Source: Hyphomonadaceae bacterium
GTDB taxonomy: Bacteria; Pseudomonadota; Alphaproteobacteria; Caulobacterales; Aquidulcibacteraceae
Reading direction: 5' to 3'
Length of the DNA stretch: 64,000 nt
NCBI GenBank assembly: GCA_019753105.1
Contig: JAIELJ010000001.1
Span: 1 to 64,000, forward strand
Within the stretch, counting starts at the first letter, position 1, and each line of letters opens with the position of its first letter. The notes beneath the pieces are model-generated. The model was not told the origin of the DNA. It ran no database searches and was given only the letters and a program-made list of their open reading frames with translations. Below are positions 51,967 to 59,947 of this stretch, in pieces. The position numbers and the translations under genes are program-made.

Positions 51967-52473
51967 TTGGAGTTTGCGGTGCGGGCAAACCTCGATGTCC
52001 AGACATGGCTCTTTCTCGCCGCAGGTTTAGTGGCAATCGTGATTGTCAGCATCGACATCGTGCCCGACGTCATCATCTACAATCCGAGCCCTTCGATCCG
52101 GCGCGGCTTTTATGCCCGTGACAGCGGGGCGCCTGTGCGCGGCGCAAGCGTGACTGTGCGCGCAGTCGATGTCGCGGCGCGTTACGCGCGGTTGCGCAAC
52201 TTCACCGATCTCAATTGATCGTTTCATCAAGCGCGTTGCCGCCATGGAAGGCGACACCGTTTGTGCAGACGCCGATGTTGTGATGGTCAACGGCGAACGG
52301 CGTGTTCGCCGCGCTGTCCAGGATTCAGCGGGGTCACGCTGCCGACTTGGACGGGCTGCCGCACATTGCGCGACGAAGTGTTCTTGCTGGGTGATACGCC
52401 TGACAGCTTCGACGGACGCTATTGGGGACCAACGTCGGTGGAACTAATCGAGGGCGCGTGGCGCGCGATCTAG
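51967..52473 (+). pseudogene. Broken second copy of the TraF-like S26 peptidase
   Basis: Three reading frames together spell a protein parallel to the intact gene at 46575. Frame one ends NFTDLN at a stop near 52217 after IYNPSPSIRRGFYA. Frame two carries DRFIKRVAAMEGDTVC. Frame three carries TLPTWTGCR and FLLGDTPDSFDGRYWGP. At least two frameshifts are needed, so this is decayed. The catalytic Ser and Lys regions are still readable. The end abuts the CBASS phospholipase gene. Confidence 0.8.
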
Positions 52474-53531
52474 GCGCGCACGTCCGGCGCGGGGGCGCGT
52501 GGGCCGTGCCACGCTTGGAAGGCTGGCCGCTCCGAACCGAAGAAACGCTGAAGCATTGCGCGATTGTCGTCGAACAAGGTTTGGGCCAATGCCGGCAACA
52601 GCTCGGCCGCGCTCTCATAGTCGTCCATCTCGATGGGGCGCGGCGCGCGGCCGTCGAGGCGATGCACGCGGTCGCCACCGATGAGCAAGCGCGCCTGGCC
52701 GATTGCATTCTGGCTCTGCAGCTGAGCGGCAGCGGAGAAGATCTTCCGCCAAGCCCAAAGCCCGCCGGTCTCGTGCGCTGAGCTCATGACATATTCATCG
52801 TCGGCGCAGCCAATCGATAGGATCTCGATGGCGCGGCGCTCGACGTCATAACACGCAAGCGCATCGACCAGGGCGCACATGATCGGGTTGTTGGCCCAGA
52901 CGCCGCCATCGAGAAAACGCCGATCGGCGCCTTTGAAGGCGCGGAAATAGGTGGGCGCGGCAGAAGTGGCCCGAGCGACCGTCACCAACGGGTTCGGCCA
53001 ATCCAGTTTATAATCCGGATGATGCGGCGTCTTGAAGAGAAACACTTCCGTGTTCCAGTCGAACGCCGGCACCACGAGGCGGCGCTCACACTGCCCAAGC
53101 ATGGCGGCGCCGAATGCGCCTGAAAGCGCACGTTCGAGCGCGTCGGCGTCATAGCGATAGCGGTGGAGATCGTTGAGCGCACGCCAAGCAAGCTGCAATC
53201 CTCGCAAGATCGGAGAGCGGGCGGTCCTGCGAGGAAAGATTTCCGCGCCTTGGTCGACATAGATCTTGTGGACGGTGCTGGCGGGCAAACCGAAGCCCAG
53301 CGCCAACGCGATTATGCCCCCAGTCGATGTGCCGGCGATCATGTCGAAGTAACGCCCCGCGGGAACGCCGCGAGTTATCTCTTCTTCGATCCTCGCCAAG
53401 AGCGCGGCGGGCAGGATGCCCTTGATGCCGCCGCCGTCGATCGAAAGGATGCGGAACGGCTCACCGGCCGGCCAGGGCAGCTGTTCCCGCGGCCGAAAGA
53501 GCGTCCCTGCTGAGCGTTTCGGTGTTGTCAT
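52470..53531 (-). CDS. capV: CBASS effector: patatin-like phospholipase CapV
   Basis: A 353-residue patatin: oxyanion loop SIDGGGIKGILPA near residue 32, nucleophile elbow GTSTGG (catalytic Ser near 69), and the catalytic Asp in FLDGGVWANNP. In CBASS, CapV is activated by a cyclic dinucleotide and destroys the inner membrane to abort infection. It lies last in a three-gene operon with a CD-NTase and an E2-like protein. Its ATG overlaps the end of the E2 gene by 71 bp, an unusually long overlap. Confidence 0.9.
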   Translation of the reverse strand: MTTPKRSAGTLFRPREQLPWPAGEPFRILSIDGGGIKGILPAALLARIEEEITRGVPAGRYFDMIAGTSTGGIIALALGFGLPASTVHKIYVDQGAEIFPRRTARSPILRGLQLAWRALNDLHRYRYDADALERALSGAFGAAMLGQCERRLVVPAFDWNTEVFLFKTPHHPDYKLDWPNPLVTVARATSAAPTYFRAFKGADRRFLDGGVWANNPIMCALVDALACYDVERRAIEILSIGCADDEYVMSSAHETGGLWAWRKIFSAAAQLQSQNAIGQARLLIGGDRVHRLDGRAPRPIEMDDYESAAELLPALAQTLFDDNRAMLQRFFGSERPAFQAWHGPRAPAPDVRA

Positions 53532-53988
53532 TGCTCTTCAGCGGATCGCCGGCGTGTTCACCGCCGCCGCGCCAGCGCCCGGTCGCCAACCAAAACTCAT
53601 AGAAGAAGAGCCATTCGCTGGCGTCGGGCAGCGTCGTGTCCGCAATGGCGTCATCCCAAGACCATTCATTTTTCAGCGGCCGAAACAAGCACAGATTGGG
53701 CTGGCGCCGATAGCGCCGGTCCCACCAAACGTGCGGGATCGGCCCCAATTCGTAGTCCGGATGCTCTTCGAGTTCCGGGCGCAGCACATAGACGCGTGGA
53801 TAATATTGATAGGTGGTGGCGTTGAGCGCGAAATGGGCGGGGAGCTCGAAATCGACGCGAACGTCGTAGGCTTGCGACGTCGGCTTGAGCACGCCTTCCC
53901 AGATCGCCCGGCGCGGTTCGAGCAGCAGGGTGCGGAAGCCGGCAAAGCGCGCATGCAGCCGATCATTCTGTTCGGGTAGCCAGAGCAC
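53461..53988 (-). CDS. CBASS-associated E2-like ubiquitin-conjugating protein (type II short)
   Basis: A 175-residue protein: YPRVYVLRPELEEHPDYELGP, IPHVWW, then NLCLFRPLKNEW with Cys100 as the predicted catalytic cysteine, and WLFFYEFWLATGRWRGGGEH. This PH...LCL-P...EW...YE-WL-TG-W-GGGEH layout is that of bacterial E2-like proteins in type II CBASS. There is no E1 or JAB partner, so it fits the short form in which E2 alone tunes the CD-NTase. GTG start overlaps the CD-NTase stop by 1 base (TAGTG). Confidence 0.8.
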   Translation of the reverse strand: MLWLPEQNDRLHARFAGFRTLLLEPRRAIWEGVLKPTSQAYDVRVDFELPAHFALNATTYQYYPRVYVLRPELEEHPDYELGPIPHVWWDRRYRRQPNLCLFRPLKNEWSWDDAIADTTLPDASEWLFFYEFWLATGRWRGGGEHAGDPLKSNDNTETLSRDALSAAGTAALAGR

Positions 53989-55196
53989 TAATCGCGATCG
54001 CCTCCGAACGGCGTACGCTTGGTGAGCGCTTCCGCGCCCGATGGCGCCAGCGTGACCGCGCCACCGGCGCCGACGCGCGTGCGCCCTTGCGCGCGCTGGG
54101 CCTCATAGATCTCACCCAGGCGATCAACCGCGTGGTTGGCGGCGGTTTCACCGAAGTGACGCTTCAGGATTTCGATGCGCTCATAGGCGGTCAAATATTC
54201 TCGCGCGAGGCGCTGCATGTCCTTGATCAGACCGTCGAGTTCGCGCGCGAACATGTCCTGCACGGCGACGGTTTTCGGCCAGCGATCAGTGAAGATGTCG
54301 GGCGTCCACGCAGGGTTCGCGACTTGCAAAACCCGTCCGAACGCGCTCTCGGCCCGGATCGCATCACGGATCGTCGTCGCCACCGCGATCACTTCGTCGA
54401 CGAGATAGTCGGACGCCACCACCGCATCGAGCGCCATGGCGGCCAACACCACGGAAGGCGGCTTGCGCACGCCGTTGAATTCGGCCCGGCGATAGGCAAT
54501 GTCGCGTTTGCGTTTGATCAATTGCAGCGCCACGATCCGCGGCGCCTTCTGGTCGAGCGGGATTAGCGCAGGCAGCGGCTTCGCATCGGCTTTGGTGACG
54601 AGTCGGCGGCGCGCATAGGCTTTCTCGAACAACACGCTGACGCGCGCACGCGCCAGGAAATAATCGGCGAAACCCTTCGGGTTGACTTGCTTGTGGTAGC
54701 TCTCGCCCGCGTCGGCCTTCCAATGGAAGAGGGTCGAGACCTTCTCCGGCGTGCCGGGCAAACGCACCACCGGCATCAAATCGACGCTGCGCCCGTCGTC
54801 ATACGTCACGGTCACGCAGCGCGAATTGCGCCTGGTCTTGTCGTGATAGCGCGTGCCCTCCTCGCGCTTGATCGCCTGCTCCAGCAATTCGAGCACACTC
54901 TTGGGATCGGCCGTCGGCGACAGCGCGAGCGGAATGACAGCGTCAAGGTCATGCTGTTGGCTCTTGATCTTGCCGAGGATCGGCGCGCCGATCGCGAAGC
55001 TGCCGGAGGGATAGACGTCGAGCACCTTGCCCTGCAGCACCGAGCCCGCGCCATCGACCCAGTCCGCCAGCGCATGATAGTTGCGCTCGGCTTCGCTGTG
55101 CTGGGTGGGCGTGAGCTGGATTTTGTCCGCCACGTCCATGAGCAGGATTTCGGCTTCGTCCTTGGCGGTCGTGAGGGGGAAGAGATCGTCGGCCAT
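53988..55196 (-). CDS. CD-NTase (cGAS/DncV-like nucleotidyltransferase) of CBASS
   Basis: A 402-residue cyclic-oligonucleotide synthase: YPSGSFAIGAPI (GS motif, near residue 63), HDLDAVIPL (first acidic pair) and SVDLMPVV (third acid) form the polymerase-beta-type active site, with a helical C-terminal half. On phage infection it makes the second messenger that activates CapV. Its C-terminus (TPFGGDRD) would be the place to look for E2-mediated conjugation. First gene of the cassette, inside the mobile element. Confidence 0.9.
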   Translation of the reverse strand: MADDLFPLTTAKDEAEILLMDVADKIQLTPTQHSEAERNYHALADWVDGAGSVLQGKVLDVYPSGSFAIGAPILGKIKSQQHDLDAVIPLALSPTADPKSVLELLEQAIKREEGTRYHDKTRRNSRCVTVTYDDGRSVDLMPVVRLPGTPEKVSTLFHWKADAGESYHKQVNPKGFADYFLARARVSVLFEKAYARRRLVTKADAKPLPALIPLDQKAPRIVALQLIKRKRDIAYRRAEFNGVRKPPSVVLAAMALDAVVASDYLVDEVIAVATTIRDAIRAESAFGRVLQVANPAWTPDIFTDRWPKTVAVQDMFARELDGLIKDMQRLAREYLTAYERIEILKRHFGETAANHAVDRLGEIYEAQRAQGRTRVGAGGAVTLAPSGAEALTKRTPFGGDRD

Positions 55197-55929
55197 GGGG
55201 CTTTCCGTTAGGGTATAGAGGGGGAGATGGTGAGCCCGCGCTGAAGGCGCAACGCTTGGTCCGGCTCATTCTCTTGTTGTGCGAAACACGCGAGATCGTA
55301 TCGCCGCAGTAATGTTTCGGCGGATTGCCGGCCATCACCGCAAAGCCACACGCATCGGGCTCGCAATGAAGTTTGATTCGATTCGCCGACCGGAGTCGTT
55401 AACGGCTCGTCTTGAACCAACAGCAACCGGGCGCAAACCCAATCGCCGCCTAGATCGACGAAATTTTGCGAGGCGCGCTGGCGCTCGACTTCTCTCTAGA
55501 CACGGAGGCCGCCAAGAGCAGCCCGCATCGCTTGCGTTTGGCCCACCCGCCCACCCTCGCTGACGCGCCGCACATGTGCGTCCATCGTCAGCTCTTGCTT
55601 ATGCTGATGGTGCGTAGTTTGGGCGCCTCGACGGCTTTGCCGTCGACCGGGCTCGCGTGAACCGAGTCTTTGTCTCGGCCCTTTGGGCTTTGATCCCTGG
55701 CGCAACACCCGCCCACCCGCCCCGACTATCGCGAAAGATGATGTCGTGAGTTTCCGTGATTGATGGTGAGTGTGAAGCAGGTTTGGAAAGTGGTGGGGTG
55801 GAAGGCAAGATAAAGAGAACCCCACCACCTTCGCCAATCGCTTGCAATCACTGGCGCAAATACGAGGTACGCGCGATGATCGCAGGGTGCGCACGAGGTG
55901 CGCGCACCTCACCACGCTGAGCGCACTCG
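55197..55929. other. Long intergenic region between CBASS and relaxase
   Basis: 733 bp without a gene I can support; short frames on the minus strand (for example 29 codons from 55585) have no homology. It holds a stem TCGACGGC/GCCGTCGA (55628-55635, 55639-55646) and, near the relaxase, a perfect palindrome (55895-55910). As the region upstream of a relaxase gene it is the best place in the window for an origin of transfer, but no nic sequence was recognised. Confidence 0.4.
55895..55910. promoter_or_regulatory. 16-bp palindrome before the relaxase gene
   Basis: GAGGTGCGCGCACCTC, perfect over 16 bp, 19 bp before the relaxase start. Likely operator or part of an origin of transfer. Confidence 0.5.
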
Positions 55930-57141
55930 ATGATCGAAGCTCCAAGCATCAATCGACTCTTCCGCGCCGGAAAACTGAAGCGCGAGATGTTCGGCGCTGA
56001 AGTGTTTCGGCCGGGTAAATCACTTGGCGTCACGCGCGCGTTGAATGCCGACATACTCGAAGGCAAGCGAGACGGCCGCGCCAAATCCTCGGGCGGCGCC
56101 ACGCGCGCAGGCTACGGCAAGAAGCTCGCGAGCTTGATCGGATCATCGCGCAACGTTGCGAGGAGCACCTCGTCGCGGGGTGCGCACGGCGCCTTCGATC
56201 CACGCCAACGCGCCATCGTGAAGATACATTATTTCAGTCACGCCCGCGGCGGTGGCGCCGCCCTACGCGCGCATGCACGTTACGTGGCCCGTGACGCGGC
56301 CGCGCGAGCGTCCAAACCTGCTGATACCCTGGAAGCCGAGCCGTCGACGCCGGAGGCGGAATCGAAAGCGCGCGCCCACACCCGCTATCTTGAACGCGAG
56401 GGAGCTGGTTCTGTTTTCTATGATGCGGCCGTGGATGCAGTCGACGGCGGCGGGCGCGCCGCCTCCTGGGCACGCAGCGATCGCCGGCATTTCCGATTGA
56501 TCCTAGCGCCGGAGAACGGGACTAAGCTCGGTGATCTGAAGTCCTACACGCGGGACGTTATGCGCCGCGCAGAACTCGCTCTGGGCTCAAGGCTGGAGTG
56601 GGTTGCCGTCGATCATTGGGATACTGACAATCCACACACGCACATCATCCTGCGCGGCGTGCGTGACGATGGACGCGACCTCATCATTCCACGAGAGTTT
56701 GTGCAGCACGGCTTCAGGTCTGTGGCGCGCGACGTCGCCACCGAGCGCTTGGGGAACCGCACCCGTGAAGACGATCGGCTGGCACTGCAGCGCGAGGTGC
56801 GGGCGCATCGGCCGACACGGCTAGATCACTGGATTGCTGATCAACTTGACAAGGACGGCAGGGTGCGCATCGCAGACTTGCGGGCGCCAAACGGCGACCC
56901 GGCGGCCACCGACGCGCTTAAGGGCCGCGCGCACGAACTGCGACGCCTGGGCCTAGCGACCGAGGTAAAGCGTAACGTGCTTCAATTCGAACCGAACTGG
57001 CGCGACGGCCTCAAGGCGCTGGAGCTTCATCTCGACATTCGCAAGGCGCTGATGCAATCGCGCGCGATCGATGCTGCTCGCGGCCAACAAGCCGGCAAAT
57101 CGATATCGACGCTTCTTCGCGGGCCGGGTCCAGACCGCTAG
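55930..57141 (+). CDS. VirD2-like relaxase
   Basis: A 403-residue relaxase of the VirD2-type/DUF3363 group. The metal-binding three-histidine motif is VDHWDTDNPHTHIILRG near residue 237, and HFRLILAPENG and RLEWVAVDHWD precede it. The N-terminal region is basic (KIHYFSHARGGGAALRAHARYV). It nicks the element's DNA at oriT and pilots it in conjugation. Related relaxases often exceed 600 residues, so this one may be C-terminally shortened. Followed by a small gene and the integrase. Confidence 0.85.
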   Translation: MIEAPSINRLFRAGKLKREMFGAEVFRPGKSLGVTRALNADILEGKRDGRAKSSGGATRAGYGKKLASLIGSSRNVARSTSSRGAHGAFDPRQRAIVKIHYFSHARGGGAALRAHARYVARDAAARASKPADTLEAEPSTPEAESKARAHTRYLEREGAGSVFYDAAVDAVDGGGRAASWARSDRRHFRLILAPENGTKLGDLKSYTRDVMRRAELALGSRLEWVAVDHWDTDNPHTHIILRGVRDDGRDLIIPREFVQHGFRSVARDVATERLGNRTREDDRLALQREVRAHRPTRLDHWIADQLDKDGRVRIADLRAPNGDPAATDALKGRAHELRRLGLATEVKRNVLQFEPNWRDGLKALELHLDIRKALMQSRAIDAARGQQAGKSISTLLRGPGPDR

Positions 57142-57355
57142 CACTTGGCAAGGTGGTCCTCTAAAGCCGCGCGGCGCTAGGTGCGTGGGAAGATCGCAAC
57201 ACCGTGATCTGCAAGTCGTAGCTTCTCCAATCGGGCGAGCACACCATTTCCCGACGTTTCCGGCCCCGTTCCTCTCGTTCCGCCGCCGACATGCTTCCAT
57301 CGTCATGGAGGCACGCTTGTCCATCTCCGCGCATTTTGCTCCGCCCGTCGTTGAC

Positions 57356-57634
57356 ATGAACGACGCCAGTAATGACGCCGCCACGCCGTCGGCTAAGCTC
57401 GAGACGTTTACACCGGACGACTATCGCCATCATCTCGACGGCAGCGGGATTTCCAAAGCTGAACAGGACGAACTCTTGAGCGCCCTGTGGAAAATCATGT
57501 GCGGGTTTGTCGACCTCGGCTGGAATGTCGATGCCGTTAGTCTCGTGCTTGGACCGGCCTCGCCTTCTGCGAACGATGCCACTAGAATCGATGCTGACGA
57601 TCGCTCTCCGGCTTCAAACCTCGGAGCGCGATAG
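57356..57634 (+). CDS. Small protein preceding the recombinase
   Basis: A 92-residue protein with TFTPDDYRHHLDGSGISKAEQDELLSALWKIMCGFVDLGW, a segment I recognise as common in short genes next to site-specific recombinases of alphaproteobacterial elements. It could be an accessory or excision factor; nothing further is visible. The frame is open further upstream; an ATG at 57305 is another possible start. The recombinase begins 21 bp later. Confidence 0.65.
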   Translation: MNDASNDAATPSAKLETFTPDDYRHHLDGSGISKAEQDELLSALWKIMCGFVDLGWNVDAVSLVLGPASPSANDATRIDADDRSPASNLGAR

Positions 57635-57655
57635 CCAAGCGTTTGCTGAGGAATT

Positions 57656-59245
57656 GTGATGAAGCCAGTGCACGCCGCGATCATCTACTGCCGCGTGTCG
57701 AGCCAGAAGCAAGAGCTTGATGGCGACGGCAACCGAAGTCAGGAGCACCTGTGTCGGGCGCACGCTACAAAGCTCGGCGTGTCGGTCGAGGCTGTCTATA
57801 CCGACAGCAAGTCCGGCTATGGCGACTACATGGAGCGCCCCGGCATGGTGCGCGTTCTCGAACATCTAAAGAAGCATCGAGGCAAGCGCTACGTCGTCAT
57901 CTTCGATGACTTGAAGCGGTTTGCCCGGAGAACACGCTTCTATTGGGAGCTGCGCGATCGTCTCGCCTCATTTAACGCCTCGGTCGACAGCCCCAATTTC
58001 CGTTTCGAGGACAGTCCGGAGGGGCGCCACCACGAGACCATCACGGTCGCCGGCGGCGAACTCGAACGCGAGCAGCTCCGGCGACAAGCCATTCAGAAAA
58101 TGACGGCTCGGGTTGAGCGTGGTTACGCCGTCACTTCGGCCCCTGTTGGCTACGAGTATCGCTCGGTCAAACGCAGCGGCCGCGTTCTATTCCCGAAGGA
58201 GCCCGAGGCGTCGATCGTGCGTGAAGCGCTCGAAGGCTACGCGTGCGGCCGCTTCGAGAGCCAGGCTGAGGTGCAACGCTTCCTTGAAAGCCGTCCGGAA
58301 TTTCCGCGCGATCGCAAAGGCCGGGTCCACAATCCGCGCGTCACAGAGATGTTGAAGCGGGAGATGTATGCCGGGCTCGTCAGCGCGCCTTATTGGAACG
58401 TCTCGCTACGACAGGGCGTGCACGAAGGATTAATCAGCGTCGAGACCTTCAACACGATTCAAGATCGCTTGGCCGGAAAGAAACGCGCGCCCGCACGCGC
58501 CGACTTCAATCCCGATTTCCCTCTGCGGGGCTTTGTTGCCTGCACCTGCGGCACGATGCTGACTGCGGGCTGGACCAAGGGCCGCGAGCGGCACTACCCC
58601 TATTACTTCTGCTACAACCGGGGCTGCGCCCACTACGGACGATCCATCAAGCGCGACGCGCTGGAAGGCAAGTTCGCTGTCATCATGTCGAGCGTTCAAC
58701 CGCCGGCCGGTGTGTTTCGCGCCGCGCGCCAGATGTTCGAAGATGCGTGGAATGCCCGCATCGCCGCGAGCGATACGGACGCAAAGGCGCTGCAGACAAC
58801 GCTCTCATCGGCGGATCGACAGATCCAACAATTACTCGATCGCGTCGTTGATACTGAAAGCGCCGCAGTCGCCAAAGCCTACGAAGAACGCATCGAACGT
58901 TTGCAGGCGGAGAAGCTCGCAATCGCTGAGAAACTGCAACACGTGGACAAGCCGAAGCTCAATTTCGAATCCGCTGTTAGAACCGCGATGAACTTCTTGG
59001 AAAACCCAATGAAACTATGGAGTTCAGAGCGCATCGAGCAGAAGCGTCTGGCCCTGCGTCTAACGTTTGCCCAGCACCTGGAATTCGACCGCGAGACGGG
59101 TTTTAGAACCGCCCATTTGTCTTTGCCGTTCAAGGCTTTAGAGGCAATTTCAGAGCCGTTTTTGGGGCCGATTCAGGCAATGGTGGACCCTAGCGGGATC
59201 GAACCGCTGACCTCCTGCATGCCATGCAGGCGCTCTCCCAGCTGA
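57656..59245 (+). CDS. Large serine recombinase (integrase) whose end runs into tRNA-Ala
   Basis: A 529-residue serine recombinase: resolvase domain with the catalytic Ser in IIYCRVSSQKQELDGDGNRSQ, FDDLKRFARRTRFYWELRDRL, recombinase domain (PEASIVREALEGYACGRF, VTEMLKREMYAGLVS), zinc ribbon (FVACTCGTMLTAGWTKG...CYNRGCAHYG) and a coiled coil (ERIERLQAEKLAIAEKL). It integrates and excises the element. The last ~21 codons (MVDPSGIEPLTSCMPCRR...) are antisense to the tRNA-Ala gene, so this junction is the attachment site. Confidence 0.92.
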   Translation: MMKPVHAAIIYCRVSSQKQELDGDGNRSQEHLCRAHATKLGVSVEAVYTDSKSGYGDYMERPGMVRVLEHLKKHRGKRYVVIFDDLKRFARRTRFYWELRDRLASFNASVDSPNFRFEDSPEGRHHETITVAGGELEREQLRRQAIQKMTARVERGYAVTSAPVGYEYRSVKRSGRVLFPKEPEASIVREALEGYACGRFESQAEVQRFLESRPEFPRDRKGRVHNPRVTEMLKREMYAGLVSAPYWNVSLRQGVHEGLISVETFNTIQDRLAGKKRAPARADFNPDFPLRGFVACTCGTMLTAGWTKGRERHYPYYFCYNRGCAHYGRSIKRDALEGKFAVIMSSVQPPAGVFRAARQMFEDAWNARIAASDTDAKALQTTLSSADRQIQQLLDRVVDTESAAVAKAYEERIERLQAEKLAIAEKLQHVDKPKLNFESAVRTAMNFLENPMKLWSSERIEQKRLALRLTFAQHLEFDRETGFRTAHLSLPFKALEAISEPFLGPIQAMVDPSGIEPLTSCMPCRRSPS

Positions 59246-59256
59246 GCTAAGGGCCC
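59181..59256 (-). tRNA. tRNA-Ala (anticodon GGC), integration site
   Basis: Full cloverleaf of 76 nt: acceptor GGGCCCT/AGGGTCC, D-arm GCTC-AGCTGGGA-GAGC, anticodon arm CCTGC-ATGGCAT-GCAGG, T-arm AGCGG-TTCGATC-CCGCT, discriminator A and encoded CCA. The 3' half overlaps the end of the serine recombinase gene on the other strand. Confidence 0.97.
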
Positions 59257-59334
59257 ATCGGCCGGAGCGCGCATGCCCCCCGGCGATTTGGAAGCGCGGA
59301 ACCTAGTCTCCGCGCTCCCCGTATTCAAGCGCGG

Positions 59335-59862
59335 CTAGCGGCCGCTGTCGTCGTCGTCGTCGCCACCGGCGATTTCGCCGAGTTCGTCTTCGGTTAGGTC
59401 TTCTTCGTCGTCGATCAGCGGCACCGTATCATCGTCAGCGGCGTCGGCGGCGAGATCATCGTCGCCATCGGACTCGGAGAAGCCTTCCGGAATTTCGTCG
59501 CTCGATTTCGGACCCGTTTCATCTTCCTCGTCGTCGACCAGCGGCACAGCGTCCGCCTCGGCGTCGATCTCGACGGCTTCTTCCACCTCTTCTTCATCTT
59601 CGTCGTCGCCCTTGGCCTTCTTGCCCTTGGCGTCTTCGAGTTCCTCATCATCCTCATAGGACGGGTCATGCGCGGCGGCGCGGCGGCCGCGCTTGGCGCG
59701 CACGCCTTCTTCAGCCGGATCGAACGCGGTCGTGCACTTGGGGCACACCGCCGGGCGTTTGCGCAGGTCGTAGAACTTAGCGCCGCAGTTCGGGCAGAGC
59801 TGCTTGTCGCCCAAATCGGTCCTGGCCAAACGCTTCTCCCATTGGCTTGCCGCAGAGGTCAT
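59335..59862 (-). CDS. FYDLN acid-domain protein (TIGR02300 family)
   Basis: A 175-residue protein. The N-terminal zinc-ribbon-like block has GDKQLCPNCGAKFYDLRKRPAVCPKCTTAFDP with two CxxC pairs and the FYDL signature; the remainder is a highly acidic low-complexity tail (runs of D and E). The family is common in alphaproteobacteria next to aroA; its function is unknown. ATG 59862 is chosen, but a start nearer LARTDLGDK is possible. It is divergent from aroA. Confidence 0.9.
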   Translation of the reverse strand: MTSAASQWEKRLARTDLGDKQLCPNCGAKFYDLRKRPAVCPKCTTAFDPAEEGVRAKRGRRAAAHDPSYEDDEELEDAKGKKAKGDDEDEEEVEEAVEIDAEADAVPLVDDEEDETGPKSSDEIPEGFSESDGDDDLAADAADDDTVPLIDDEEDLTEDELGEIAGGDDDDDSGR

Positions 59863-59947
59863 ACCCCACGCGGGGCGCTCGCTTGCCACCATCGGGCGCG
59901 GCTGTCAAAAGCTTTGTCCTCCCACGTTTTTCCAAGAGTTTGTTGTC

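Noticed and set aside
55496-55945. 149-residue minus-strand frame upstream of the relaxase
   Set aside because: Low-complexity and Arg/Ser-rich with no motif; the region looks intergenic.
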